Of a stretch of DNA of 64,000 nt, positions 47,801-59,136 are shown in pieces (the first letter of the stretch is position 1; each line of letters begins with the position of its first letter). The stretch comes from Odobenus rosmarus divergens (Eukaryota > Chordata > Mammalia > Carnivora > Odobenidae). Under the pieces are notes generated by a model that worked only from the letters and a program-made list of their open reading frames with translations, had not been told where the DNA came from and did no database searches. Location: positions 826,471-890,470 of the forward strand of contig NW_004450459.1 in the NCBI RefSeq assembly GCF_000321225.1, in the 5' to 3' direction. A program made the translations under genes and the position numbers.

Positions 47801-47939
47801 TTTCAATGCCAGATCGTAGTATAATCTCGTTAGAGACATACTAAACAGCATCTAAACCCAATTAAGGCCTCAGCCTTAATAGAGTAAAGCCTTAGATGGC
47901 CAAGAGAATTTCTTCCAGGCAGAAGCCTGCAGGAAAGCA

Positions 47940-48090
47940 GAGAGTACTGCCTGTAGCACTGCTCTCGGACTTAAAAATTCAAAACTTAGTAACCTGCAAA
48001 TGTATGCAAATGACTTAACCTCTCTGAGCCTTAGGTTCCTCATTTGTAAAATGAGGACAATAAAGTCTAATGCATTGGGCATTCGTGAAA
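47940..48090 (+). repeat. MIR element
   Basis: gcaaatgacttaacctctct, then gagccttaggttcctcatt and tgtaaaatgaggacaataaa are the MIR core. Confidence 0.82.
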
Positions 48091-48276
48091 TTAACTTAAA
48101 CAACATAAGTGTGACATATGAATCTTTCAATGACAGTTAATTCTCTTTCCGTAATTAGATAAAAAAATCACTATAATGCACAACAGCTGATTCATAGACT
48201 CAATGCTTCCTGGAACTTTGTTGCCAGAAGAGAAATTTAATAGATATTATCTATTTCATCTTCCTCATTTAATGAG

Positions 48277-48940
48277 TGTATTAGTTTCCTCGGGCTGCCA
48301 TAAGATTTCTACGAACTTGGTGGTTTCCAACAGAAATTTATTTTCTCACAATTCTGGAAGCCAGAAGACCCAAATCAAGGTATTGGTAGGGCTATCCTCC
48401 CTTTAAAGGCTCTAGGAGAGATTCTTTCCTTGCCATTTCCAGCTTCTGGTGGCTCCTACTGTTCCTGGACATATATATATATATATCACTCCAATCTCAG
48501 CTTCTGTCTTCACATGGTTTTCTCCCCTATGTCCCTGTATGTCCTCACCAGTCATTGGATTTATGGCCCACCTTATATCCAGCATGATTCCACCATAAGA
48601 TCCTTAATTAATTGCATCTGTAAAGACCCTATTTCCAAATAAGTTCCCATTCTCTTTTTTTTAAAGATTTTATTTATTTATTTATTTGTTTATTTATTCA
48701 TGAGAGAGAGAGAGAATGAGCAGGGGGAGGAGTAAAGGGGGAGGAAGAGGGAGGAGAAAGCATCTCAAGCAGGCTCTGCACTCAGCGGTGGGATCTCACA
48801 ACCCTGAGATAATGACCTGAGCTGAAACCAAGAGTCAGACGCTCAACTGACTGAGCCACCCAGGGTGCCCCCAAAAAAGGCCCCATTCTAAGGTTCCAGA
48901 TGGACACAAATTTTGAGGGGACACTACTCAACCCACTGCA
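48277..48940 (-). mobile_element. MLT1-like LTR (ERVL-MaLR), split by a SINE
   Basis: Antisense LTR from tgtattagtttcctcgggct, through ctcacaattctggaagccag and cttctggtggctcctactgt, to aagaccctatttccaaataa. After the inserted SINE it resumes at ccattctaaggttccagatg and ends cactactcaacccactgca. A TA microsatellite (48473-48486) lies within it. No internal retroviral sequence adjoins. Confidence 0.78.
48652..48880 (-). mobile_element. CAN SINE inserted in the MLT1-like LTR
   Basis: Antisense SINE of the older type (head gacgctcaactgactgagcc, body with aagcaggctctgcactcagc). The short repeat cccattct at 48646-48653 and 48882-48889 is a possible residual duplication. It proves the LTR is older than the SINE. 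Confidence 0.88.
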
Positions 48941-49393
48941 CTGAGGAAACAGGTCTTACTGAAATAACATTTAAAAGAGAACAAATTTCTAACCTTACAT
49001 ACCTCTGAGTGTTTAAAGATCTCTTATTTTTTTCTACTTTATATCCTCAGAAGTGGCCTATAACAGTGTGACTTCTAGGTTTTGCAAAGTAAGAGTGACT
49101 GCTCAGAAGAGCCTTTGGATGAAACACCAGAGCTCCAGTAGTAACTGAAGACAGCAAGCAAAGGACAAAGTGGGTGCAATATTTTAACACTGAGCACAGC
49201 AGACAGTTCAGACAAATCCCTTAGCTGTCCCATCCCTGGGAATTTCTCACTGGCCGTGTTTTCCCTGCAAGTTTTAGCCTCTACCCATGTTTCTCAGCCC
49301 CCTTGATTCTTGAAGAGTTGGTTTGCTTCTCCTTACTCCTTCATTTTTTTCCTGAATTTTCTTCTTGTTAGACTCCTTTTAAACTCATACCCC

Positions 49394-50102
49394 TGTATTA
49401 GTTTCCTACTGTTGTTATAACACATTTCCACAAACTTAAGTGGCTTTAAATAGCACAAGGTTATTATCTTACAATTCGTACCATTCTCTAGGGGAGAATC
49501 CATTTCCTTGCCTTTTCTAACTATACAGCTTGCCCACATGCCTTGTCTCATGGCCCCATTCCCCCCTCTTCAAAGCCAGCAAGGGCAGGTCAAGTCTTTC
49601 TCAAACTGCATCACTCTGACCTTTGCTTCTCTTGTCACATCTCCTCCATTTATAAGGACCCTTACGATTACACTGAACCATTCAGATAATCCAGGATAAT
49701 TCTCCCCATCTCAAGATTCTTTTTTTTTTTTTAATTTTTAAAAATTTTTATTGTTATGTTAATCACCATACATTACATCATTAGTTTTTGATGTGGTCTT
49801 CCACGATTCATTGCTTGTGCGTAACACCCAGTGCTCCATGCAGAATGTGCCCTCCCCAATACCCACCAACAGGCCAACCCATCCTCCCATCCCCCTCCCC
49901 TCTAGAACCCTCAGTCTGTTTTTCAGAGTCCATCGTCTCTCATGGTTCATCTCCCCCTCCGATTCCCCCCCTTCATTCTTCCCCTTCTGCTCCCATCTCA
50001 AGATTCTTATGCAGATCTGCAAAGTCCATTTTGCCATGTAACATTCACAGATTCCATGGATTAGGACCTGGATATATTTGGGGAGCCCTTATTCTGCTAC
50101 CA
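49394..50102 (-). mobile_element. MLT1-like LTR (antisense), split by an L1
   Basis: tgtattagtttcctactgtt, then atctcctccatttataagga and, after the L1, ttatgcagatctgcaaagtc and ggattaggacctggatata fit an antisense MaLR LTR. More diverged than the copy at 48277. Outer right edge uncertain. Confidence 0.65.
49705..50008 (-). mobile_element. 5'-truncated L1 with 17-bp target-site duplication
   Basis: About 270 bp of antisense carnivoran L1 3' end (poly(T), caccatacattacatcatta, then agtgctccatgcagaatgtg) between cccatctcaagattctt at 49705-49721 and 49992-50008. The duplication is perfect. It interrupts the older LTR. Confidence 0.93.
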
Positions 50103-50109
50103 TTTGTCC

Positions 50110-50849
50110 TCATCTTTTCAAACAGAACATTTTAGCGCTCCACTCTCCAGGCTGACCTGCATGCCAAAAGGCTCCTTAAACCAAACATCTTGCCCTTTAG
50201 CTGCTCTGAGATTTCTAGCTTTATTTTTCTCCTCTCCTTCCAAATGAAAAATATAGCATAAATATTAAGTTTTTTTTAAAAAAGGGATCGCTTCCCACTA
50301 AAATAAATTTTGCCCCCTCTACTCACTATTCTTAGAAGGCCAAAGTGGTTACAGAGCTCAGGTTTTAAATAACAATATTTCCACTATATTCCATTAAACT
50401 TGAAAAATTCCCCTTTAATCAGTGTTACCTTCTAGAAATTATAGACATTTGGCTTTAAAAAAAAATACCTTAAGGAGCACAGCTGAGAAAGTGCAAAGCA
50501 GCATCCAAACTTACATATAGGAGACAGATCAATAGAATTTGGCCAAATGTACTTCAAACGAAGTAAAAATTTCTGTTAAGATGTCCACAAATGTTCTTTT
50601 CCCATTTCTAAGTTACACATGATCATTCAAACTACCTGTTCCCACTGAGGATAGAAAAGAGGTTTTGAAAGTTTGAATAAGAGATCCAAGAAAGTTTATT
50701 CAAGTTGATCCACTAAATATTCTTAAATTAAGCTTCATAGGAAAGGTTCTAAGAGTGAGATCTGAGGAGGTTGAGCATCAAATGAATCAGATAAAAGTCT
50801 TAATTTTTTTAAAAAGTCAGCATTGAGAACACAAGATGACTGTAAATAA
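50110..50849. other. Intron sequence, nothing recognised
   Basis: AT-rich intron, no repeat or exon recognised. Confidence 0.4.
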
Positions 50850-51080
50850 TCAATGCATTAACAGTATTGTGTCCTAAAAAAGTGAGGTACATATCTCCTT
50901 CTGATCTGTTCTGATTCTGGAAAAAACTGGAAAGTATATCCCATTCTGGGAAACACCACTTTAAGAAGGACTCCGACAAGCTAGAACATATCCAGGGGAG
51001 AGTAAAAAGAGTGGCAAAAAGTCTGGACCACGAAGTATAAAAATCGTCTAAGAATAGCAGTTGCTGACCAGGAAAAGGTA
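50850..51080 (+). repeat. Probable L3/CR1-type ancient LINE
   Basis: gggaaacaccactttaagaa, then gactccgacaagctagaac and atccaggggagagtaaaaag resemble the conserved 3' coding end of L3/CR1-like LINEs. Confidence 0.6.
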
Positions 51081-51429
51081 AGCATAGTGGATCCATGGCA
51101 GTCTTCCAGTCCTGAACCATTGCAACTGGGGTGAGGCAGTAGATTTAATCCCTTGGTGGCTTTAGTTTGCCATTCCTCTAACACGTCTCCCACTCTACTG
51201 CCCCGATGAGTTTTCAAGACACAAATCTCAGTATGTCACTGTCTGTGGTTACTCCCCCATAAGTAAGCATGTAGCCAGTCTCTAGGCCAATTAAGAGGGT
51301 TTGAGCATTTCAGGACCCGATAAGACCCTTGCCCCAGTCAGTTGGCATTCTGGGCAGCTGGATGCCCTTACGGGGAGTTAAGGGTCACCACCATCAATTA
51401 TGATGACCTCTGTGGTAACAGCTCACAGC

Positions 51430-52600
51430 CCAAACTAAAGATCCTGAAACGTGCCTCATTAGCTTTCTCACCTCTGTGCCTCCATTTACAATGTTTCCTC
51501 TTCCTGGAAGGTAGTTGTGTCGCTAACTTTCCATCATCCTAGAGGACCTAAGTGAAGTTTCATCACATCCAAAAGCTTTCCCTGAACATCGTCTTCCATT
51601 TTTACCCAGATGAGTTGGGTGCCCCTCCTCTCTATTAAAATACCACCTGGCACAAACCTTTTACAAAAAGTATTGAATTGCTCTGCAGTCACTGACTTAC
51701 TTGATAGCAGGATATATGAGCCTAAATTGAGATGCATCTGTACATGAGAAGGCATTTATTTGCACAAGGTAATGTGCACAGAGGGAAAGGGACTGTGAGG
51801 GGGAGGTTTTGAGCATCTAAGCCTGGTGGCCAACAGGGAAGTAAGGTGGGGAAACCAAGAGAGCAACTTAATGACTGGCCTTCAGTCCGGATTCTGGTTC
51901 CTAAGCCTGGCCGCATGGACTAAATCCAAGTTATGGATAAAGAAGGGCTACAGACAAAAGCTTTGGGAACTGAAATATTTGGAAAAAATGGGGTACATGC
52001 AAAGCTATTTAGAGGCCAAACAACAAACTATAACACATGGTCGGGAAAGTGAGCCCTCTTCCCACTTACGCACTCATTACCCAGCCTTGCTCAGATTTGA
52101 AAAGGCCACTGGTACCTCTGAGACAGTGCAATGAATTCTGGAGTGGGCAAGAAAGCCCATGCCCAGCAGATGCTGCTCTGTTATGTCTAGAGGGAAAGGA
52201 TTTAGAAATGGACACTTGGGAAAATGATGAGTCAGTAATAAAATTATTTTGTTTCTGTCTGTTTAAATCTTAGGGACTCCCAGAACTAGTTTAAGAGTGG
52301 CTTTTGCAAGGGGCTGGAGGGTCTTATACTACAAGGGGGAAATGACCAGCAGCTAAATTATCACTGTATAATTTATCACTGTTAATGTGACTCTACTTAC
52401 AGCCATGGTCTGGAGGACTGGTGAAATCTAGTTATGGTTATATTATATTCTCAACCTACTCCGACCTCTGTTCATTGGCCTTGAGATCCTTGAAGGCAGA
52501 AACTGCTGGTTTTTAAAAAAATCTCTGTAGCCCCATTACCTATCTATTTCCCATCACGGAGTAGGTATTCAACATACAGCTATTGAATGAAGGAATAAAA
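51430..52600 (+). repeat. L2 fragments (two blocks)
   Basis: 51430-51730 (atgtttcctcttcctggaag, then aagctttccctgaacatcg) is the ORF2 end text of L2. 52460-52600 (gagatccttgaaggcagaaa, then gtaggtattcaacatacagc and tattgaatgaaggaataaa) is the L2 3' terminus. The 700 bp between them are unassigned and contain meaningless short frames. Confidence 0.65.
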
Positions 52601-52734
52601 TTAATGAAAGAGCAACTATCTCGAATGGACAAATTCAGGAAAAAGAGGTGGAAGTTATAGGAACGTAAAATGCTCTTCTAACAATTAGAAAACCCTATCA
52701 GTAGAAAAATCCCATGGTGACACAGTGAGAATTT

Positions 52735-53042
52735 TTTTTTTTTTATAATTTTAAGTTTTGGGAATTTTATTTTTTTCTTCCTTTTTTTAAATTTTATTAT
52801 GTTATGTTAATCACCATACATTACAGCATTAGTTTTTGATGTAGTGTTCCATGATTCATTGTTTGCATATAACACCCAGTGCTCCATTCAATACGTGCCC
52901 TCTTTAATATCCGTCACCAGGTTAACCCATCCACCCCTCCCCTCTAGAACCCTCAGTTTGTTTCTCAGAGTCCATAGTCTCTCATGATTTGTCTCCCCCT
53001 AGGTTTTCCCCCCTTCCTTTTTCCCTTCCTACTATCTTCTTC
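52735..53042 (-). mobile_element. L1 3' end (recent carnivoran type, antisense)
   Basis: Poly(T), aaattttattatgttatgtt, then gttccatgattcattgtttg and gtgctccattcaatacgtgc are the inverse of the L1 end seen at 1-150. It butts directly onto another L1 end at 53043. Confidence 0.88.
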
Positions 53043-53530
53043 TTTTTTTTAACATATAATGTATTATTTGTTTCAGAGGCACAGGTCTGTGATTCAACAG
53101 TCTTACACAATTCACAGCACTCACCATAGCACATACCCTCCCCAATGTCTATCACCCAGCCACCCCATCCCTCCCACCCCCCACCACTCCAGCCACCCTC
53201 AGTTTGTTTCCTGAGATAAAGAATTCCTCATATCAGTGAGATCATATGATACATGTCTATCTCTGATCGACTTATTTTGCTCAGCATAACACCCTCCAGT
53301 TCCTTCCACATTGTTGCAAATGGCAAGATTTCATTCCTTTTGATGGCTGCATAATATTCCATTGGGTATATATACCACATCTTCTTTATCCATTCATCTG
53401 TCAATGGACATCTTGGCTCTTTCCACAGTTTGGCTATTGTGGACATTGCTGCTATAAACATTGGAGTGCACATACCCCTTCGGATCACTACATTTGTATC
53501 TTTGGGGTAAATACCCAGTAGTGCATTTTA
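53043..53530 (-). mobile_element. L1 3' end, second subfamily (antisense)
   Basis: A different 3' UTR (aacatataatgtattatttg, then ggcacaggtctgtgattcaa) precedes an open ORF2 C-terminal frame (CTPMFIAAMSTIAKLWKEPR, then EYYAAIKRNEI; 53488-53228). Two L1 subfamilies thus lie head-to-tail in the same orientation. Confidence 0.9.
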
Positions 53531-53924
53531 TCACTGGAGGAGTTGTCAAGAATGCCCCAGAGGAGGTACATACCTCAGGGAGAGAAATGCATCAAATCAT
53601 TTCTAACTCTCAAACTGCTTGGTATTAATTACACGAAGACCAAGAAGAGCGTGGCCATGACAAAGGAGTTAGCCCCACAGGGCAATATGCAAAAATGATG
53701 GGTCAGCAACAAAACCAGTTTTTTAAAAAAAAATCTTCAAGGACTGTCTATAAAAACCAGCACCTTAAGCCAGATTTCATCAGAATTAAAACCGTACCCT
53801 GAAAGATTATTGCATGAAGGCATAGACATTTTATCTTCAAAAGCTATCCTATTATAACTTTGAACAATGTCCAGAGGACTAAGGTATCTAATGGACATTA
53901 TCTACAGTGAAGGTGTTAAGTGAT
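53531..53924. other. Intron sequence, nothing recognised
   Basis: No element or exon recognised. Confidence 0.4.
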
Positions 53925-54153
53925 GAAAGGTTAAAGGAGGGGCGCCTGGGTGGCTCAGTTGGTTAAGCGACTGCCTTCGGCTCAGGTCATGATCCTGGAG
54001 TCCCTGGATCGAGTCCCGTATCGGGCTCCCTGCTCAGCAGGGAGTCTGCTTCGCCCTCTGACCCTCCCCCCTCTCATGTGCTCTCTCTCTCTCATTCTCT
54101 CTCTCTCAAATAAATAAATAAAATCTTTAAAAAAAAAAAGAAAGGTTAAAGGA
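53925..54153 (+). mobile_element. Young CAN SINE with 14-bp target-site duplication
   Basis: Near-consensus SINE, antisense to PDE11A. The tRNA-like head gcgcctgggtggctcagttg holds a pol III A box and tggatcgagtccc holds a B box; the tail is aaataaataaataaaatctt plus A-run. Repeats gaaaggttaaagga lie at 53925-53938 and 54140-54153. Confidence 0.95.
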
Positions 54154-54954
54154 AAGATATACAACGTGTTGAGAGCAGGCTGTGATTTGTAGACTCATAG
54201 CCTGTTTCAGTGACTCTTCCACAGCCTCTGGCGAAGTAAATGCTAGAGCCACTCATCTTTATTCCTTTAACTTCCAATAAATGACTGAAGGATCCCCCCG
54301 TCTACAAGAGGGAAATTACTAGACAATGCAGGAAAGGTCTTCTGAGATAAATGAATATTCTACATCAATTTAAAGGCCACAAATAGAATGATGGAGAGTA
54401 CTATTTTATAATGTCAAAGTTCAAAGGTACTTTTCAAATGTCTCTTTAAAGAAAATCTGACCTTTCTTTCTTTCCTTCTTTCTCTCTTCATTATCAGAAA
54501 GTTTGCCAAGGACACTCTGGGCCTTGGGTCATTCTGTTTTGACATGGAAGTTCTTTCATCATTAAAAATAATTGAAAGACCAGAAATATTTAACTCTGCA
54601 GTGACCAAGAGGACACATTCAGTAGCATAAAAAAGAACAATATTGAAGCACTTGGATTTCGAAGGTTGCATTTTAATAACTCCATAAACCCTGCCCCCCT
54701 CATGTATGAGGGAGAGCTTACATGAGGCCATGACTAGCTCAAGGAGTAAGTATGAATACACATTTTTTCTAATATATTTCATGTTATTTTACATGAAAAC
54801 TTTATGAAAACTGCTCAATACACCACTAGTAACTCTCTATGTCTAAATATCTTTTTTAGGTATAGATTGGCTGACATTAGATATAGATGTGGACAAAAAT
54901 ATATTTGCAGAAAAACAAAAACCTTTTATGAAAGGCCTCTTTTTCCCCATCTTA
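54154..54954. other. Intron sequence, nothing recognised
   Basis: Contains a small tttctttctttccttctttctc tract at 54460-54488. No other element recognised; the minus-strand frame 54782-54414 has no motif. Confidence 0.4.
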
Positions 54955-55260
54955 AGGTATAATTTATAGACAGTAAAATTTAGCCTTTTTAGTGTACAGT
55001 TCTGTAAATTTTGATAAATGCAGTCATACAACCACCACCACAGCAAGATACAGAAAAATTCCATCACATCCCCAAATTCCCCTGTGCCCCTTTGTAGTAA
55101 GCCCCTCTCTCCATCTCCAGCTCCTGGAAACTACTGATCTGCTTTCTATTTCTATAAATTTGCCTTTTCAAGAATACCCTGTAAATGGAATGATATGGTA
55201 TGTAGCAAAGGCCTCTTTTAAATTTCATGCACTGGATAAAAATTAAAGTAACTAAATGAA
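54955..55260 (+). mobile_element. Ancient L1-derived segment
   Basis: aaggtataatttatagacag, then gataaatgcagtcatacaac, acagaaaaattccatcaca and atctgctttctatttctata match a common old L1 region. Orientation tentative. Confidence 0.65.
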
Positions 55261-55614
55261 GTGTCAATGTTAATGTACTGATTTCTATTGCCCGAACTTA
55301 AGGCAATGATGGATATATAAAATCAAATTACCCTTGAATAGTACATCTTGAAGCAGGTAGTACCCAGGGAGCCTTTTGAATATAGAGATCTTTAGGACTT
55401 CAATTTTGACATATTGAATCAAAATCTCTCAGTGAGGTTTCTGGGAATTGTTTTTATCAAGTTCTCCAAGCTTGATTCCGATTGATCAGCCAGATTTGGG
55501 AAACATTAACCCAACAGATATTCACTGTATGAGATTAACTACCAAGCTGTAAATCATGTGTGGGAATAGGATCAAAGTTCAGAGGCTGTTGGAGAGTTTC
55601 ATCAGGTGACCTTG

Positions 55615-55800
55615 TCCTTGGATGTGGCTACCACTTACTGCCTGCAGGACCTTTAGCAAGTCACTTAAATCGCTGAACCTTGGTTTTCTCCTCTGTCATG
55701 CCGGGGTAATGATGCTGACTTCATAGGATTATTTTCGGGATTAAAGGCCTATAAAGCCTTTAGCTAGAACCTGGCACACTTGGCACTCAGTGATTGGAAG
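55615..55800 (+). repeat. MIR element
   Basis: ctaccacttactgcctgcag, then tttagcaagtcacttaaatc, tctgtcatgccggggtaatg and aacctggcacacttggcact give the MIR order in sense. Confidence 0.85.
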
Positions 55801-56479
55801 CTGCTTATCTTGCTGCCATTAGTATCAATATTAACATCATTATCATCACCACGGCACCAGAAACACTTTACTTGCCTTTCTCTATATTTCTGCATTTTTG
55901 TCAGTTTCACTATTTCTTAGTCCTTCCTCTAAAAGGGACCAAAGTAAACAGAATCCACTTTTGTAGCCGCCCAACTGGTATTCAGGGCAGCGCAAAGCTC
56001 ACAGAAATTCACTGATTGTCCCCAACCCTCACCTTTACCTCAAAGATGTCAATGGGAACAACAAAAAAAAGGAATTACTGGAAACTCTCCCTCTTTCCCA
56101 AGGGTATATTATTGGCCAAATATAAGCAAACAGAAGGGAGGAAGAGAAGCAAAGGGAGGGAATAAAGCAGAAAATTAGGCTGTCTGTGTAGTTAGGGAAT
56201 ATCTAAAAATTGACTTCATTCATTTGCAGTTTTATTCTGCAATGTAGATACATGTATTTTTAAGCTACAGTTTCTTGAAAGTTTTTACTATTGAAGTACA
56301 GTTGACATAGAAAAGCAGCAGTTTTTATTTAAGCTGTGAAATACAGAAGAATGACGGTATTTGGCTGCACTTGCCGATCTAAAGAAAGAACTCCTATCCT
56401 CAAAGAATTACACGATGCTGCCAACACCAAGGACTGAAGACAAGGAGCAAAAAACAAACCTGAAACTCACAAGCCCTAC
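55801..56479. other. PDE11A intron flanking the 65-bp exon, no repeat recognised
   Basis: Directly downstream of the donor at 56479 (GTAGGG on the minus strand). No SINE or L1 recognised. Confidence 0.5.
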
Positions 56480-56544
56480 CTGTTCTCAGCATCGGCACTG
56501 CACTTTGGGGACATCAATTCAAAGGATTTGGTGAACTTCACCAC
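56480..56544 (-). CDS. PDE11A: PDE11A exon encoding the VVKFTKSFELMSPK segment of GAF-B
   Basis: This 65-bp exon has acceptor tgtgtgtggcag before GTGGTGAAG and donor AACAG|GTAGGG. It starts in phase 0 and gives 21 codons plus two bases (AG), reading VVKFTKSFELM then SPKCSADAEN and the first two bases of a serine. The serine is completed by the T that opens the next exon, which confirms the junction. The segment lies in the first half of GAF-B, in strand and loop sequence after the core helix. The polypyrimidine tract is short (ctttctgtgtgtgg). The exon contains an internal ATG (FELMS). It is too short to appear as an open reading frame and was found by splice-site and codon reading. Confidence 0.93.
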
Positions 56545-56789
56545 CTGCCACACACAGAAAGACATAAATTCAAGTCAATTAAAGCTTTTTTGCAGTTTAA
56601 AATAATGCAATAAACATCTTTCATCTTTATAATGATAATTACATAATTGGAGATTAAGGAGGAATTTTAAGCGGAGAAGTCTCAAGGGGCCGAAAAAGAA
56701 AATTCTATCCTACTTTTTGGATTTTACTTCTAACATGGCATACATTGTCAACGTTTTGATACATTTTCCTAAATATGCATATATTTTTT

Positions 56790-57035
56790 TCAAGTTTTTA
56801 TTTAAATCCCAGTTAGTTAATATACAAGGTAGTATTAGTTTCAGGTATAGAATTTAGGGATTCAACACTTCCATACAACACCCGGTGCGCATCATAACAA
56901 AGGTCCTCCTTCATCCCCATCACGCATTTAGCACATCCCCCCCCACCTCCCCTCTGGTAACCCTCAGTTTGTTCTCTATAGCTGGGAGTCTGTTTCTTGG
57001 CTTTCCTCTCTTTTTTCCCTGCTCATATAAGAAAC
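56790..57035 (-). mobile_element. L1 3' end, older carnivoran type (antisense)
   Basis: agtttttatttaaatcccag, then gttagttaatatacaaggta and ccctcagtttgttctctata are the inverse of an older L1 3' UTR. It lies about 245 bp upstream of the 65-bp exon, in gene-sense orientation. Confidence 0.85.
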
Positions 57036-57479
57036 AAGACAAATGAACATCGGCAGAAAATTAAGTGTGTTATATTTTTACAATGAGGTGTTTACTATCT
57101 TGTGGTAGTTCTACCAAGGGACATCTCACTTGGAAACATTTTAAAATTTTTATTGCCCTTTTAACAATCTGATCAATATGCATGGAGAAGAAGGTGGAGA
57201 CAAAAATCTAGAAAATGATGTCCTCCATCAACCCCAGGCTCCTGAAGTCACCTTCCCTGGTTTATCATTGTTCTCAGGTGAACATTATTTGCCACCAACC
57301 CCATCCGCCTCCTCCAAGGGTAAAGAAGAGAAAGCCATCTTCTTCAAGGATCATGCCTGGTGTAGACACTTCTCTCCCCTGTCTCATGAAACCGGCATAT
57401 TTGGTGCAAGAACCTGATCAAGACTTATTACACTGAAAGAAAATTTTGGACACAAGAAATATAAAGGTAGTTTTCCTTA
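57036..57479. other. Intron sequence, nothing recognised
   Basis: Two overlapping plus-strand frames (57178-57436) have no motif. No repeat recognised. Confidence 0.4.
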
Positions 57480-57710
57480 TTATTAGCAACTATTGAGTTC
57501 TTACTATAAACCAGGCTCTACGTCAGAAGCTTCTTGGACTACTTAAGTTCCTTAGTACAACTCTATAAAGCAGGGATTTTTATCTTCATTGTATAGATGA
57601 GGAAACTAACCCACAATTTTTAAGAAACTTGCTCAGTTTCACAGAACTAAATGGGGGCATGTGGGGTTAAAGCAAGCCTGCATGATTCTAGAGTGCCAGT
57701 TCTTTCAACA
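57480..57710 (-). repeat. MIR element (antisense)
   Basis: caactattgagttcttacta, then attgtatagatgaggaaact and aacttgctcagtttcacaga follow the reverse complement of MIR. Confidence 0.82.
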
Positions 57711-58194
57711 ACACTAAAAATGTGGAGTGGGAAAAGCATCATTTCTCGCCCTTTCTGACAAGCTATACCACATGATAGAAAAATGAGGCCCTTATACTGA
57801 AAGGAGTCATCTGAATGTCACTGGATGCTTCCAAGTTTGACATTTAGATTTGCCGTAGCTGGATGCAGTCATGCTTCAAAGGCCTTTTAAATTAACCACT
57901 TATGAGGAATGGATGGGCACCTGAGAAAATGATTTAGAAACTGGGAATAGATTAAATATTAAAACAGCTTTATCAGTGAGGTAATGAACCCAAACTAAGA
58001 AAATGCAACATTAAGAAAAAGATAAAAGAAAAGAAAAGCCCATCACAAAGAAAATTGTGTGTGACTAGTTGACTGCTGGGCAGTGACAACAGACCAACTG
58101 CAAGGAAATGCCCTTGACAACTAGAGCACACATTTCATTTCATATTCCAGTGTGAACTGAGCCTCTACAAAGTCCTTCATTGTGGCCAATTTTA

Positions 58195-58795
58195 TGTTTT
58201 AAAGATGGTCACAACACTATCTCCAATCCTACACTCTTCACTACAATACGACCCTGCCACCCTCCTACCAGGTGGTAGGGTCTATGTTCCCTCCCCTTGA
58301 ATCTAAGTGGGCTACTGACCACTTTGACCAATAAAGTATATAGAACGGATGTGATGTGCCTTCGGAGATCGTCATAAAAGGCGATGTTCCTTCTGTGTTG
58401 TCTGATGGAATACTTGTGCCTGGAGCCCTGAGATACCATGTAAGAGGTCTAGCTACCTTAAGGCCATTCTGCTGAAAGGGAGCCCAACCACATAGAGATG
58501 CTACGTGTAGCTGTTCTGGTCAGAAGCTCCAGGCTTTAAGTCCTTCCAGTCTAGGAGTCAGACATATGAGTGAACAAATCTTCAGATGATTCCAGTTCCC
58601 AACCCTTAAGTCACCTCTGGTCTCTATGTTTTTCCAACTGTATGTGGCCCCAGATATCCTGAGAAGAGGCAGGTCATCCTTGTGGTACCCTCTCCAAATT
58701 CCTGATCCATAGGATCTGTGAGCATAACATGATTGATTTAAGCCTCTAAGTTTTGGGTTTATCTGTTACACAGCAAAAATAACCAGAACACTTGT
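58195..58795 (+). mobile_element. Ancient LTR (ERVL/MaLR-like)
   Basis: The 5' part (ccctccccttgaatctaagt, then gggctactgaccactttgac) and 3' part (ttaagcctctaagttttggg, then tttatctgttacacagcaaa) are typical of an old mammalian LTR. Subfamily not determined. Confidence 0.6.
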
Positions 58796-59136
58796 CTTAA
58801 TTGAGGACTTAAACAGAAATCAATCACTTAGAAATCTTTATTCACTTGCAGTATTCTTGGATCTCACAAGGCTAGTAAGCCACAAAGAAACTATTTGCTA
58901 TCACCAAATAATAAATCTCTCAAACTATACTCCAAATAATTTTTAAAGTTAAAATAATAATAAGGTAAAAAGTAGTAGCATTTCATTTCTGTTTGCATAA
59001 TAGAAAATTGTCACAGATTTTAAAAGAGGGAGTTAGTCCTCTATCTCTGCTTTGATCGTCCATGATTTGTGATTTCTTTCCATTATTTTGTTAGATGACA
59101 GAAAATTCTTTCCCTATTTTATCATGTTTATGCTGT

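Larger units (their letters stand above)
13493..56544 (-). other. PDE11A: PDE11A gene, internal part (five exons, four introns)
   Basis: Five minus-strand exons (65, 133, 76, 68 and 93 bp) join in phase into 145 uninterrupted codons that read as the GAF-B part of phosphodiesterase 11A. PDE11A hydrolyses cAMP and cGMP in the cytosol; family knowledge assigns cGMP binding to GAF-A and a dimerisation role to GAF-B. Introns in transcript order are about 23.1, 16.3, 2.4 and 0.74 kb. The gene is incomplete at both ends of the window: I see no start codon, GAF-A, catalytic HD-domain exon or polyadenylation site. Identity rests on diagnostic strings such as [20 protein letters not shown] and YDQVKKSWAKQSVALD, which I recognise as PDE11A rather than PDE5, PDE6 or PDE10. 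Confidence 0.95.
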
